Shown here: in pieces, positions 15,368-24,396 of the stretch
How the letters are laid out: each line of letters begins with the position of its first letter
Position numbering within the stretch: position 1 is the stretch's first letter
Assembly (NCBI GenBank): GCA_903918195.1
Contig: CAIXDS010000214.1
Location: 1-41,656, forward strand
Source of the DNA: an uncultured Acetobacteraceae bacterium
GTDB taxonomy: Bacteria; Pseudomonadota; Alphaproteobacteria; Acetobacterales; Acetobacteraceae
Length of the DNA: 41,656 nucleotides
Reading direction: 5' to 3'
Position numbers and translations under genes: made by a program
The notes under the pieces: model-generated
The model's input: the letters and a program-made list of their open reading frames with translations, nothing else
The model's database searches: none
What the model was told of the DNA's origin: nothing

Positions 15368-17983
15368 ATGACCGAACCGCTGACCGCGGGCGAGAGGCTC
15401 GCCCCCCTCCCTCCTGACCGGAGCAGGCGCCGCCGCGACCGGTCGCCGTTGCCGCTCCGCCGCGCGGTTTTTCAGCCGTTGCGCATGGTGGGCCGCCTGT
15501 TCGGCGCGCTGCTTGGGCTTGCCATGCTGGCTGCCGCCATCGCCGGGGTGGGCGGCTATGTCGCCTATCAACGCTTCGCCGCCGGGCTGCCGGACGTGGA
15601 GGGGCTGCGCCACTACCAGCCACGGGTGATGAGCCGGGTCTATGCCGGCGATTCGCGGCTGCTGTCCGAGCTGGCCACCGAGCGCCGCATGTTCGTGCCC
15701 GACAACGCCATTCCCGACATCGTCAAGCACGCCTTCCTGTCGGCCGAGGACCAGAACTTCTTCGTTCACCGCGGCGTCGACCCGATCGCGGTCGCGCGCG
15801 CGGCGGTGACCGACGTGATGAACTATGGCCAGGGACGGCGGCCGATCGGCGCCTCTACCATCACCCAGCAGGTGGCCAAGAACATCCTGCTCGGCAATGC
15901 CGAAGTGTCGCTGGCCCGCAAGGCGCGCGAGGCGATCCTGGCGATCCGGCTGGAGGAGACGCTCAGCAAGGAGCGTATCCTCGAGCTGTACCTGAACGAG
16001 ATCTATCTCGGCCTGCAGGCGTATGGCGTCGCGGCGGCGGCGCAGGCTTATTTCAACAAATCGCTCGACGAGCTGACGCTGGCAGATGCCGCCTTCCTGG
16101 CGGCGCTGCCGAAGGCGCCGAACAATTACAACCCCTTCCGCTTCCCCGACGCGGCGAAGGCGCGGCGCGACTGGGTGCTGGACCGCATGGCGGAAGACCA
16201 CGTCATCACCGCCGAGCAGGCGGCCGCGGCCCGGGCACTGCCGATCTCGCCGGCGCAGTTCCGCCGCCCCGACATGGTGACCGGCGCCGACTACTTCGCC
16301 GAGGAGGTACGCCGCCGCCTGGTCGATCTGTTTGGCGCCGACCAGACCACCCAGGGGGGCCTGGTGGTGCACACCTCGCTCGACCCGGTGCTGCAGGCCG
16401 CAGCCGACAAGTCGCTGCGCGAGGGGCTGATGCGGTACGACCAGCGCCGCGGTGGCTGGCGTGGTCCGGTGGCGCGTCTGTCGGCCGGCGCCGCGCTGCG
16501 CGCCACCTGGCCGGGCGTGCTCGGTCAGGTCGTTCATCCGCCCGGCATGCTCGCGGAATGGCAGCTGGCGGTGGTGCTGGACTCGACCGACACCGAGGCG
16601 AAGCTCGGCCTGCTCGGGCGTGGCCCGGCGGCGGCGCCGCTGGTGCGGCCGCTGCGGCTCGCCGACCTCGGTTGGGCGCGGCCGCTTGAGGTGCCGGGGG
16701 GGCAGCCGCCCGCCACGGCCTCGGCGCCGCCGCCCGGGTCCTCGCTCGGCCCGGCGCCGCGCCGCATCGGCGACGTGGTGAAGCCGGGTGACGTGGTGAT
16801 GGTGGAACTCGTCCCGGCGAGCGCGGGGCGGCAGGAGCGGCTGCTGCTGCGCCAGATTCCGCTGGTGCAGGGCGCGCTGGTGTCGGTGGACCCTGCCACC
16901 GGCCGCGTGCTGGCGCTGTCCGGCGGCTGGAGTTTCGAGTCGTCGCAGTTCAACCGGGCAACCCAGGCCAACCGGCAGCCGGGCTCCAGCTTCAAGCCAT
17001 TCGTCTACCTCACCGCGCTGGTCAACGGCATCTCGCCCTCGCAGCGCTTCCTGGATGCGCCCTTCGTGCTCGACCAGGGGGCGGCCGGCAAGTGGCGGCC
17101 GAACAATTATGAAATGGATTTCCTGGGCCCGGTGCCGATCCGCATTGCGCTGGAGAAATCGCTCAACCTGGTGACGATCCGGGTAGCGAACCATGTCGGA
17201 ATGAATAATGTGGCGAAGACCGCCATTGCCTTCCATATGGTTGACAGCATGCCGCGGGTGCTGCCGGCCGCGCTGGGCGCGGTGGAAACGACCGTGCTGC
17301 GTGAGGCCGGCGCCTATGCCGGGCTGGCCGCCGGCGGGCGGGAAGTGGTGCCGACCTTGATCGACAGCGTGCAGGATCGTGACGGCCAGGTGCTCTGGCG
17401 TGCCGCCGGCCGGGCCTGCCAGGGCTGCGACGACCCGCAGCGGCCGCCGCTGCTGACCGATCAGCGCCCCCAGCTGACCGATCCGGCCAGTACCTTCCAG
17501 CTGGTGACCATGATGCAGGGCGTGGTGACGCGCGGCACCGGCGTTGCGGCGGGGCAGGGGCTGGACCGGGCGATCGCCGGCAAAACCGGCACCGGCCAGG
17601 ACTTCCAGGACAACTGGTTCGCCGGCTTCACGCCCGATCTGGTGACCGTGGTGTGGATCGGCTTCGACACGCCGACCTCGCTCGGCAACAACGAGACGGG
17701 TGCTGCCAACGCGGCGCCGGTCTGGCACGACTTCATGGCGGCCGCCCTGAAGGACCGGCCCAAGCTGGCGTTCGTGCCGCCGCCGGGCGTGACCATGGCG
17801 AGCTGGGAGTCCGGATGGGGCACCGTCACCGACGCCTTCAAGCCCGAACAGGTGCCCGGCAACTCCGGACCGATGGGCGGGGCGCCGGCAGCGTCGGCCG
17901 ACACGCCCGATGCATCGGCGGCCGGAACCCACGCTGCATCGCATGCCGCCGGGGTCGACAGCGACCTGGGCGGGCTGTATTGA
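15368..17983 (+). CDS. mrcA: Penicillin-binding protein 1A, bifunctional transglycosylase/transpeptidase
   Basis: An 871-residue class A PBP that polymerises glycan strands and cross-links them. A short cytoplasmic, Arg-rich N-terminus precedes one membrane anchor (RLFGALLGLAMLAAAIAGVG, about 42-61). The glycosyltransferase domain contains HAFLSAEDQNFFVHRGVD with the catalytic Glu, then GASTITQQVAKNILLG and LYLNEIYLGLQAYGVAAAA. An OB-like insertion (about 330-500) includes a Pro/Ala-rich linker. The transpeptidase domain has the nucleophile motif PGSSFKPFVY (SxxK), KSLNLVT (SxN) and GKTGTGQD (KTG). The C-terminus past about 830 is Ala-rich and probably disordered. It sits between amiC and prfB, a conserved alphaproteobacterial order. 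The symbol could equally be ponA. Confidence 0.94.
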   Translation: MTEPLTAGERLAPLPPDRSRRRRDRSPLPLRRAVFQPLRMVGRLFGALLGLAMLAAAIAGVGGYVAYQRFAAGLPDVEGLRHYQPRVMSRVYAGDSRLLSELATERRMFVPDNAIPDIVKHAFLSAEDQNFFVHRGVDPIAVARAAVTDVMNYGQGRRPIGASTITQQVAKNILLGNAEVSLARKAREAILAIRLEETLSKERILELYLNEIYLGLQAYGVAAAAQAYFNKSLDELTLADAAFLAALPKAPNNYNPFRFPDAAKARRDWVLDRMAEDHVITAEQAAAARALPISPAQFRRPDMVTGADYFAEEVRRRLVDLFGADQTTQGGLVVHTSLDPVLQAAADKSLREGLMRYDQRRGGWRGPVARLSAGAALRATWPGVLGQVVHPPGMLAEWQLAVVLDSTDTEAKLGLLGRGPAAAPLVRPLRLADLGWARPLEVPGGQPPATASAPPPGSSLGPAPRRIGDVVKPGDVVMVELVPASAGRQERLLLRQIPLVQGALVSVDPATGRVLALSGGWSFESSQFNRATQANRQPGSSFKPFVYLTALVNGISPSQRFLDAPFVLDQGAAGKWRPNNYEMDFLGPVPIRIALEKSLNLVTIRVANHVGMNNVAKTAIAFHMVDSMPRVLPAALGAVETTVLREAGAYAGLAAGGREVVPTLIDSVQDRDGQVLWRAAGRACQGCDDPQRPPLLTDQRPQLTDPASTFQLVTMMQGVVTRGTGVAAGQGLDRAIAGKTGTGQDFQDNWFAGFTPDLVTVVWIGFDTPTSLGNNETGAANAAPVWHDFMAAALKDRPKLAFVPPPGVTMASWESGWGTVTDAFKPEQVPGNSGPMGGAPAASADTPDASAAGTHAASHAAGVDSDLGGLY

Positions 17984-18014
17984 CCCTGCCCTTTGCCGCG
18001 GAGTTTCCGGACAA

Positions 18015-19146
18015 ATGTCCACCGAAGCCGACGCCCTCAACGAACAGATCAAGCAGTCGGTGGCACTGCTGAGGAGGCATCTTTGACTGGGATGTTGCCC
18101 TTGCCCGCCTCGACGAACTGAACAACCGCGCCGAGAATCCCGATCTCTGGAAGGACTCGGCCGCCGCCCAGACGTTAATGCGTGAGCGCAACCGGCTGGC
18201 CGGTCAGGTCGAGGGCGTGCGCGCGCTGGAGCGCGAGGTCAGCGACGCGATGGAGCTGATTGCGCTGGCCGAGGCCGAGGCCGACACCGCCATGGTGGCC
18301 GACGGCATCGCCGCCCTGAGCGCGCTCGCGGCCGAGGCCAAGCGGCGCGAGATCGAGAGCCTGCTGTCCGGCGAGGCCGACGGCAACGACGCCTACGTCG
18401 AAATCAACGCCGGTGCCGGCGGCACCGAGGCGCAGGACTGGGCCCAGATGCTGGAGCGCATGTACACGCGCTGGGCCGAGCAGCGCGGCTACAAGGTGCA
18501 GAAGATGGAGGAGAGCGAGGGCGAGCAGGCCGGCATCAAGTCGGTGACGCTGCAGATCAGCGGGCCGACCGCCTATGGCTGGTTGAAGACCGAGGCGGGG
18601 GTGCACCGGCTGGTGCGCATCAGCCCGTTCGACGCCGCGGCCCGGCGGCAGACCAGTTTCGCCAGCGTGTGGGTGTATCCGGTGGTGGACGACACCATCG
18701 AGATCGACATCGACCCGAGCGACCTGAAGGTCGATACTTTCCGCGCCTCAGGGGCCGGTGGCCAGCACGTCAACAAGACTGAGAGCGCCATCCGCATCAC
18801 CCACGTCCCGACCGGCATCATCGTGGCCTGCCAGACCGACCGCAGCCAGCATCGCAACCGCGCCACCGCGATGGGGATGCTGAAGGCGCGGATGTACGAG
18901 ATGGAACTGCAAAAGCGTGAGGCGGTGTCGAACGCCCAGGAAGCCGCGAAAACCGATATCGGCTGGGGCCACCAGATTCGCAGTTATGTGCTGGCGCCTT
19001 ACCAACTCGTGAAGGATCTGCGCACCGGGGTGGAGAAGGGCAACCCGGACGCGGTGCTGGACGGGGCGCTCGACGATTTCATGGCGGCGGCGCTCGCGGC
19101 GCGGGTGGGGGCGACCCGCAGCGCGGCGAGCGCGCAGGCGCAGTAG
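18015..19146 (+). CDS. prfB: Peptide chain release factor 2, with programmed +1 frameshift
   Basis: RF2 releases peptides at UGA and UAA. The zero frame starts at ATG 18015 ([20 protein letters not shown]) and stops at UGA 18084 after 23 codons. A +1 shift at CTTTGAC continues as [14 protein letters not shown] and runs to TAG 19146, giving about 376 residues. The GGQ motif that enters the peptidyl-transferase centre is in [18 protein letters not shown]. Domain 1 is helical (about 24-110), and the anticodon-like segment (SPF motif region) is in [15 protein letters not shown]. The Shine-Dalgarno-like AGGAGG just before the shift site stimulates the frameshift, so low RF2 raises its own synthesis. 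An automated call starting at 18178 would miss about 54 residues. Confidence 0.96.
18071..18087 (+). promoter_or_regulatory. prfB: prfB programmed frameshift site
   Basis: GAGGAGGCATCTTTGAC: an internal Shine-Dalgarno-like GAGGAGG, then CAT, the slippery CTT, and in-frame UGA followed by C. Spacing and order match the classical RF2 autoregulatory site (AGGGGGTATCTTTGAC in E. coli). Confidence 0.95.
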
Positions 19147-19187
19147 CCGGGGCGTTCTGCCCCGGACTCCGCCAGCGGGCGAAGTCC
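19147..19187 (+). terminator. Two adjacent hairpins directly after prfB
   Basis: CCGGGGC, loop GTTCT, and GCCCCGG (19147-19165) begin at the base after the prfB stop. A second hairpin, GGACTCCGCC/GGGCGAAGTCC, spans 19164-19187 and shares two bases with the first. There is no strong T run. The same kind of element occurs near 9752 and 35421, so it may be a repeat that also terminates. Confidence 0.5.
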
Positions 19188-19302
19188 TTGGCCTTGCTTG
19201 CCGGACGGGGCTTTGCGCCATCGGCATGAACCGCCTAGGCTGCAACCCAGCCGCGCTTCCGGCGCGGCGGAACCCATCATACCCAGCGAGGGAATGGACC
19301 GC

Positions 19303-20403
19303 ATGATTATGAGGACCCTGTTGGCTGGCGCCGCCGTGCTTGCGCTCGGCGCGGCGGCTCCGGCGAAGGCCGACATCCAGATTGGCGTGGCCGGTCCGAT
19401 CACCGGCAGCAATGCGACCTTCGGCGTCCAGCTGAAGGAAGGCGCCGAGCAGGCGGTGGCCGACATCAATGCCAAGGGCGGCGTGCTCGGCCAGAAGCTG
19501 GTGCTGAACATCGGCGACGACGCCTGCGACCCGAAGCAGGCCGTCTCGGTGGCCAACGACTTCGCCAGCAAGAAGGTGGTGTTCGTGGCCGGGCATTTCT
19601 GCTCGGGCAGTTCGATCCCGGCCAGCAAGGTCTACACCGAGGAGGGGATTCTGCAGATTTCCCCGGCCTCGACCAACCCCAAGTTCACCGACGAGGGCGC
19701 CTGGAACACGTTCCGCACCTGCGGGCGTGACGACCAGCAGGGTGCGGTGGCGGGTGCCTATATCGCCAAGCAATACAAGGGTCAGAAGATCGCGATCCTG
19801 CACGACAACTCGGCCTACGGCAAAGGCCTTGCCGACGAGACCAAGAAGGCGCTCAACAAGGCCGGCGTGAAGGAGACTCTGTATTCTCCCTATACGCCGG
19901 GTGAGAAGGACTATACCGCCATTGTCAGCCGCCTCAAGCAGGCCGGCATCAACGTGATTTATATCGGCGGCTACCAGACCGAGACCGGGCTGATCAAGCG
20001 TCAGTCCACCCAGCAGGGGCTCAACGCCGTGGTCATCGGCGGCGACGCACTGGTGACCAACGAATACTGGCAGATCACCGGTGACACCGGCGAAGGCACC
20101 CTGATGACCTTCCCGTCCGACCCGCGCGTCCGTCCGACCGCGGCGGCCGTGGTGAAGGAATTCAAGGACAAGGGCATCGATCCCGAGGGGTACGTGCTCT
20201 ACACCTACGCCGCCGTCCAGGTCTGGGCCGAGGCGGTCGAGAAGGCGAAAACCACCGACCCGAAGAAGGTGGCGGCCGTACTGAAGTCCGGTGGCCCGTG
20301 GAACACGGTGCTGGGCAAGCTCGGCTACGACAAGAAGGGCGATATCACCGAATCCGACTACGTGCTGTACATCTGGCACAACGGCAGCTACGCCCAGATG
20401 TAA
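19303..20403 (+). CDS. LivK-type branched-chain amino acid binding protein
   Basis: A 366-residue periplasmic binding protein with a Sec signal (RTLLAGAAVLALGAAAPAKA) and mature start DIQIGVAGPITGSNATFGVQ. The family hallmarks are clear: EGAEQAVADINAKGGVLGQK, the disulfide pair in DDACDPKQ and GHFCSGSS, then SPASTNPKFTD, RTCGRDDQQG and ILHDNSAYGKGLADETKKAL. This is very close to classical Leu/Ile/Val binding proteins, closer than the divergent relative at 5837-6955. ATG 19303 is 9 nt from GAGGGA; ATG 19294 directly abuts it. No livHMGF genes follow: the message ends at a strong terminator, so the protein is made as a separate highly expressed unit and should feed a transporter encoded elsewhere. 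Confidence 0.93.
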   Translation: MIMRTLLAGAAVLALGAAAPAKADIQIGVAGPITGSNATFGVQLKEGAEQAVADINAKGGVLGQKLVLNIGDDACDPKQAVSVANDFASKKVVFVAGHFCSGSSIPASKVYTEEGILQISPASTNPKFTDEGAWNTFRTCGRDDQQGAVAGAYIAKQYKGQKIAILHDNSAYGKGLADETKKALNKAGVKETLYSPYTPGEKDYTAIVSRLKQAGINVIYIGGYQTETGLIKRQSTQQGLNAVVIGGDALVTNEYWQITGDTGEGTLMTFPSDPRVRPTAAAVVKEFKDKGIDPEGYVLYTYAAVQVWAEAVEKAKTTDPKKVAAVLKSGGPWNTVLGKLGYDKKGDITESDYVLYIWHNGSYAQM

Positions 20404-20429
20404 GCCGCGCCGCAAGGCGAGCCGCGAAT

Positions 20430-20457
20430 GGCCCGGGATATGTTCCCGGGCCTTTTT
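20430..20457 (+). terminator. Rho-independent terminator of the LivK-type gene
   Basis: GGCCCGGGA (20430-20438), a five-base loop, TCCCGGGCC (20444-20452), then TTTTT. The stem is a perfect 9 bp, 26 nt past the stop codon. Confidence 0.93.
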
Positions 20458-20501
20458 CGTGCCGGGCCTTTTTTCGTGTCCACTGGGGCCGCGTTGGCTG
20501 C

Positions 20502-20999
20502 TCAGCCCGGCACCGTCACCCGCACCGGATGGTAGCGGCGGCCGAAATAGATCAGGCCCTCGTGGCCCTCGCCCGCGGCGATTGCCTCGACCTCGCAGAA
20601 CAGCACCGAGTGGGTGCCGACTTCGATGACCTGGGCGATCCGGCAGTCGAACGAGACCAGCGCGCCTTGCAGCACCGGGGCGCCGGTGGCCAGCGTGCCC
20701 CACGTGGCGGCGGCGAAGCGGCCGTTCATGTCGCAATCGGTCATGCCGGCGAACACCGGCGACAAAATCTGCTGCGCCGCCGCCAGGGTGTTCACGCACA
20801 GCACGCCGTTGGCCTTGAAGGCCGGGTTGGCGTCGCTGGCGCGGTTCTGGCACACCAGCAGGGTCGGCGGGTCGTCGGTGACGCTGGTGACCGCCGAGGC
20901 GGTGAACCCGTGCCGCCCGGCCGGTCCCGCCGTGGTGATGACATGCACCGCGGCGCCAAGCCGTGTCATGGCCTCGCGATAGGTCTGCCGGTTGACCAC
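20502..20999 (-). CDS. Flavin reductase family protein (NADH:FMN reductase type)
   Basis: A 165-residue single-domain flavin reductase of the HpaC/RutF/DIM6-NTAB type. Such enzymes reduce FMN or FAD with NAD(P)H for a partner monooxygenase. The fold is evident from [20 protein letters not shown], then [36 protein letters not shown] and [20 protein letters not shown], and ends in YHPV, where GFTASA and SVSxxPP-like segments bind flavin phosphate. GTG 20999 is chosen because GGAGGGAG lies six bases upstream; no ATG keeps the first helix. No monooxygenase partner is adjacent. It is convergent with the LivK-type gene. Confidence 0.85.
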   Translation of the reverse strand: MVNRQTYREAMTRLGAAVHVITTAGPAGRHGFTASAVTSVTDDPPTLLVCQNRASDANPAFKANGVLCVNTLAAAQQILSPVFAGMTDCDMNGRFAAATWGTLATGAPVLQGALVSFDCRIAQVIEVGTHSVLFCEVEAIAAGEGHEGLIYFGRRYHPVRVTVPG

Positions 21000-21258
21000 G
21001 CTGCGCTCCCTCCGCAAACCTCTGGAGGTTTGCGCCTCTGACCGCGGCCAGGCAGGTTTGCGCTGGCACGATGTCGGTATGGGTCGGCGTGACACCCGGT
21101 GCAAGCCGGCTTGTCGTCCCGCGGCCCAATGGCCGGGCTGCCGCGTGCGCCGTGCTGGGGTGGACCGCATTTCCGCTGCTTGCCCGGCGGCCCCTTGGCG
21201 TGACATCGTGATTAAATCGTCAGCGGCGCCAACGTCGCCGGCCCCGGGGGATTTCGTC

Positions 21259-21471
21259 ATGACAACGTCGCCCGTCATCGATCTTGCAGCCGAAGCTACC
21301 GAAGCCTGTGTGCAGGCGGTTCCCGGCGCGGTGTTCCTGCGCCTGCGCCGCAGTGAGGGTGACACGGTGGTGCGCCGCATGTTCATCGAGATGACGCCCG
21401 CCGAGACTCGCGACCTGGTCCGCGACCTGCAAGCCAGCCTCCGCCAGGCCGAACGCCCCCTGCGCGGCTGA
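21259..21471 (+). CDS. Small hypothetical protein
   Basis: A 70-residue acidic-to-neutral protein that I do not recognise. It has a strand-rich start ([20 protein letters not shown]) and a final helix ([20 protein letters not shown]). ATG 21259 has GGGGGAT about 8 nt upstream. A longer frame reaches GTG 21208 and beyond but without similarity. It ends 8 nt before the convergent MFS gene. The clear helix and the ribosome site suggest it is translated. Confidence 0.55.
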   Translation: MTTSPVIDLAAEATEACVQAVPGAVFLRLRRSEGDTVVRRMFIEMTPAETRDLVRDLQASLRQAERPLRG

Positions 21472-21479
21472 GTGCCGGG

Positions 21480-22712
21480 TTATCCGGCGCGGCGGGCGGC
21501 CAGCCGGACGCGCTCGATGTCGGGCAGGAACCAGGTGAACAGGCCGAGCAGCGGCAGCCAGGCGCAGATCCCGTAGACCAGCTCGATCGAGGTATGGTCG
21601 GCCAGCGCGCCGAGGGCGGCGGCGCCAAGCCCGCCCAGGCCGAACGAGAAGCCGAAGAAGATGCCCGACACCATACCGACGCGCCCCGGCATCAGTTCCT
21701 GTGCGAACACCAGGATCGCCGACAAGGCCGAGGACATGATGAGGCCGATCGGCACCGTCAGCGCCACCGTCCAGAACAGGTTCGCCTGCGGCAGCATCAG
21801 GGTGAACGGCAGCGGCCCGAGGATGGAGAACCAGATCACGTAGCGCCGGCCGAAATGGTCGCCCACCGGGCCGCCGATCAGCGTGCCCAGCGCCGAGGCG
21901 CCGAGGTAGATGAACAGGTAAAGCTGGGCCGTCTGCACCGGGACGGCGAAGCGGTGGATCAGGTAGAAGATGAAGAACGTGCCGAGGCAGGCCGAGTAGA
22001 AGCTTTTCGAGAACATCAGCGCCGCCAGCACGATGATGCCGCGCCGCACCACCGCCGGCTTGTGCGCCGGCGCCTCCGCCACCGCGGCGCGGGCGCGCCG
22101 GCCGGCGGCAAAGTGGTGGCGTTTGTACCAGGTGCCCACATTGGCCAGCACGATGATGGCGGTCAGCGCCGCCAGCGAGAACCAGGCGAGGCTGCCCTGG
22201 CCGTGCGGCAGCACGACGAAGGCCGCCAGCAACGGACCCGCCGCGGTGCCGAAATTGCCGCCGAGCTGGAACAGCGATTGCGCGAACCCGTGCCGGCCGC
22301 CCGAGGCCAGCCGCGCCATCCGCGAGGATTCCGGGTGGAACACCGACGAGCCGGTGCCGACCAGCGCCGCCCCGAGCAGCAGCGCCCCATAGCTGCCGGC
22401 CTGCGACAGGATCAGCAGCCCGAGCAGGGTGAATGACATCCCGATTGCCAGCGAGTAGGGCTGCGGGTGCCGGTCGGTGTAGAGTCCGACCACCGGCTGC
22501 AGCAGCGAGGCGGTGAGCTGGAAGGTCAGCGTGATCAGGCCGATCTGGCCGAAATCGAGGTTGTACGCGGTCTTCAGGATCGGGTAGATCGCCGGCAGCA
22601 GCGATTGCTGGGCGTCGTTCAGCATGTGGCAGAAGCTGAGGGCCAGCAGCACGGAGAATGTCGTTCCCGCGGCGATTGCAGGGCGGGGGGGCGAGGCGGT
22701 GGTCACGGACAT
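21480..22712 (-). CDS. MFS exporter of the fosmidomycin-resistance (Fsr) type
   Basis: A 410-residue inner-membrane transporter with 12 predicted helices. The start (FSVLLALSFCHMLNDAQQSL, then LPAIYPILKTAYNLDFGQIG) is characteristic of Fsr-like MFS proteins. GLYTDRHPQPYSLAIGMSFT is the loop 2-3 motif A, and GTGSSVFHPESSRMARLASG is another Fsr-family landmark. GGPVGDHFGRRYVIWFSILG is the second-half equivalent of motif A. Fsr exports fosmidomycin in E. coli; homologues may export other small acids, so the substrate here is unknown. ATG 22712 follows a region with no clear ribosome site. Confidence 0.88.
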   Translation of the reverse strand: MSVTTASPPRPAIAAGTTFSVLLALSFCHMLNDAQQSLLPAIYPILKTAYNLDFGQIGLITLTFQLTASLLQPVVGLYTDRHPQPYSLAIGMSFTLLGLLILSQAGSYGALLLGAALVGTGSSVFHPESSRMARLASGGRHGFAQSLFQLGGNFGTAAGPLLAAFVVLPHGQGSLAWFSLAALTAIIVLANVGTWYKRHHFAAGRRARAAVAEAPAHKPAVVRRGIIVLAALMFSKSFYSACLGTFFIFYLIHRFAVPVQTAQLYLFIYLGASALGTLIGGPVGDHFGRRYVIWFSILGPLPFTLMLPQANLFWTVALTVPIGLIMSSALSAILVFAQELMPGRVGMVSGIFFGFSFGLGGLGAAALGALADHTSIELVYGICAWLPLLGLFTWFLPDIERVRLAARRAG

Positions 22713-22877
22713 GCGGGAGTATTCCGGCGCTGTGGCGGGGCCGAAAAGCTATGACGCCGCCGATCGGATACCCAATCCCTGATTTCGAGGGTCAGGTTTG
22801 CGGGGTTCCGCTTCTCGTGTCGGCGCCTAAATCATCCGGCTGCCGGTGCCGCACGCGCCGGCACAGGGAGGAGTCTG

Positions 22878-23498
22878 ATGGAACCAGTTCGCGAACCCAT
22901 TCTGCATCCGGTCGCCATCACCGATCTGCGCCCGACCCAGATCACGGTGGGCATGCTCGAGGTCGCGGCGAAGCGGAAGGCATGGCGCGCCAGGGGCGTC
23001 GACAAGGCCGCCGATTTCCTCGGACGCAACATGATCCCGGTGATCCTGGGGCCGAAGGACCGGCACTATGTCATCGACCACCACCACCTCGCTTTGGCGC
23101 TGCACCAGGAAAATGTCGACCGCGTGCTCATCACCGTCATCGCCGATCTGCACCGGCTGGAGCCCGACGCTTTCTGGTTCGTGCTCGACAACCATGGCTG
23201 GATGCACGCGTATGACGACCAGGGACGGCGGCGCGGCACCGAGGACATCCCAAAATCCGTCGAGGACCTGATCGACGACCCGTTCCGCTCGCTTGCGGGC
23301 GCTCTGCGCCGGGTCGGCGGCTTTGCCAAGGACACGACGCTGTTCAGCGAGTTCCTGTGGGCCGATTTCCTGCGCCGCCGGATCAGGCGGAAGGATGTCG
23401 AGCGGGATTTCGATGGGGCGGTGGAACAGGCGCTGGCCATCGCCAGGAGTGAGGACGCCGGCTACCTGCCCGGCTGGTGCGGACCCACCGCGGAGTGA
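22878..23498 (+). CDS. ParB-like protein (ParBc_2 family)
   Basis: A 206-residue protein matching the putative ParB-like nuclease family PF08857 (ParBc_2). DLRPTQITVGMLEVAAKRKA at about residue 15 is followed by VILGPKDRHYVIDHHHLALA, which has the DxHH cluster typical of this group. LEPDAFWFVLDNHGWMHAYD comes next, and the C-terminal half is helical (DDPFRSLAGALRRVGGFAKD). It is not a chromosome-partition ParB: no HTH or CTPase box C is visible and no parA is adjacent. Biochemical function is unproven for the family. ATG 22878 is preceded by GGGAGGAG. It is convergent with the esterase, with a 7-nt gap. Confidence 0.85.
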   Translation: MEPVREPILHPVAITDLRPTQITVGMLEVAAKRKAWRARGVDKAADFLGRNMIPVILGPKDRHYVIDHHHLALALHQENVDRVLITVIADLHRLEPDAFWFVLDNHGWMHAYDDQGRRRGTEDIPKSVEDLIDDPFRSLAGALRRVGGFAKDTTLFSEFLWADFLRRRIRRKDVERDFDGAVEQALAIARSEDAGYLPGWCGPTAE

Positions 23499-23505
23499 TG
23501 CGCCC

Positions 23506-24396
23506 TCAGCGTGCCGACGCGCCGCGGGCCCAGCGCAGCCCGTCCTCCAGCCAGCCCGCCTCCATCTCGTGCCCGCCCGGGTGCAGGCACAGCTCCAGCG
23601 TGCGCCGCGTGTGGCAGGTCCACACCTCGCATTCGAGCCCGGACTCATGCACGCGCCGCTCGGGCGGCGCGGTGCAGTGGTCGGTTTCGCGCCAGATGGC
23701 GAAGCCGCGCCCGATATCGGCCTGCTGCCAGTGGTCGAGCACCGCCCGCCCGGCCAGCGGCACCATGGTGTCGGCGGTGCCATGCACGTGGCGCAGGTTC
23801 ACCGGTGCGGTGCAGGCGGTCGGCATACGCTCCCAGAAGCCGCCGGAAAACGGCAGGAAAGCGGAAAAGCCCAGCGGTGCGAAACAGGCCATGTCCCACA
23901 CCATCGAGGCGCCCTGGCTGAACCCGCCCAGCACGACCAGTCGCGTATCCACCGGCCAGCGCCGCTTCACCTCGGCCAGCACGCCGTGCAGGAACAGCCG
24001 GTCGTCGCGCGCCTGGCTGGGCGAGCCCTGGTGCGACCAGCTGCCGCTCTGTCCGTCCGGCGCCACCAGCAGGAAGCCGAGCGCCCCGGCCGGGCCGGTC
24101 ACATCCGCATCGGCCAGCACATCGGCGCCTTCGTTCGCGTAGCCGTGCAGGAACATCAGCAACGGCAGCTTCGTATGTCCGTCCCAGTCCGGCGGCGCCA
24201 GCACGCGGAAACTGCCGCCGCTGGCCAGCCGGCAGGGGTCGCATTGCGTCTCGTCCGCGGCGGCTTGTGGGGCGGCTTGCGGGGCGGCGAGCAGCAAAAA
24301 AAGCAGTGCCGCGGCGCGCATCCACGCAACCTGCGCCGAACCAGCAGGCAGCCGGGCCTTCGTCGGGCACAAGGTGGCGCACCGTTGCCGTTTCAT
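23506..24396 (-). CDS. Exported PHB-depolymerase-like esterase
   Basis: A 296-residue alpha/beta hydrolase of the LpqC/poly(3-hydroxybutyrate) depolymerase type. The signal region contains MRAAALLFLLLAAPQAAP; an internal start at 24321 is possible, but ATG 24396 overlaps the upstream stop as ATGA and has GGGGGA in front. The oxyanion region is LLMFLHGYANEG. The nucleophile is in GGFSQGASM, Asp in VHGTADTMVPL and His in LHPGGHEM. Several cysteines suggest disulfides and periplasmic or extracellular location. Natural substrates of these enzymes include short esters and polyhydroxyalkanoate oligomers. It is the third gene of the minus-strand CFA - phosphoesterase - esterase run. Confidence 0.85.
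   Translation of the reverse strand: MKRQRCATLCPTKARLPAGSAQVAWMRAAALLFLLLAAPQAAPQAAADETQCDPCRLASGGSFRVLAPPDWDGHTKLPLLMFLHGYANEGADVLADADVTGPAGALGFLLVAPDGQSGSWSHQGSPSQARDDRLFLHGVLAEVKRRWPVDTRLVVLGGFSQGASMVWDMACFAPLGFSAFLPFSGGFWERMPTACTAPVNLRHVHGTADTMVPLAGRAVLDHWQQADIGRGFAIWRETDHCTAPPERRVHESGLECEVWTCHTRRTLELCLHPGGHEMEAGWLEDGLRWARGASAR

Noticed and set aside
15182..18052. 956-residue minus-strand frame
   Set aside because: Antisense of amiC and PBP1A; His/Arg/Gln-rich with no recognisable motif.
18748..21129. 793-residue minus-strand frame
   Set aside because: Antisense of prfB and the LivK-type gene; His/Arg/Gly-rich shadow.
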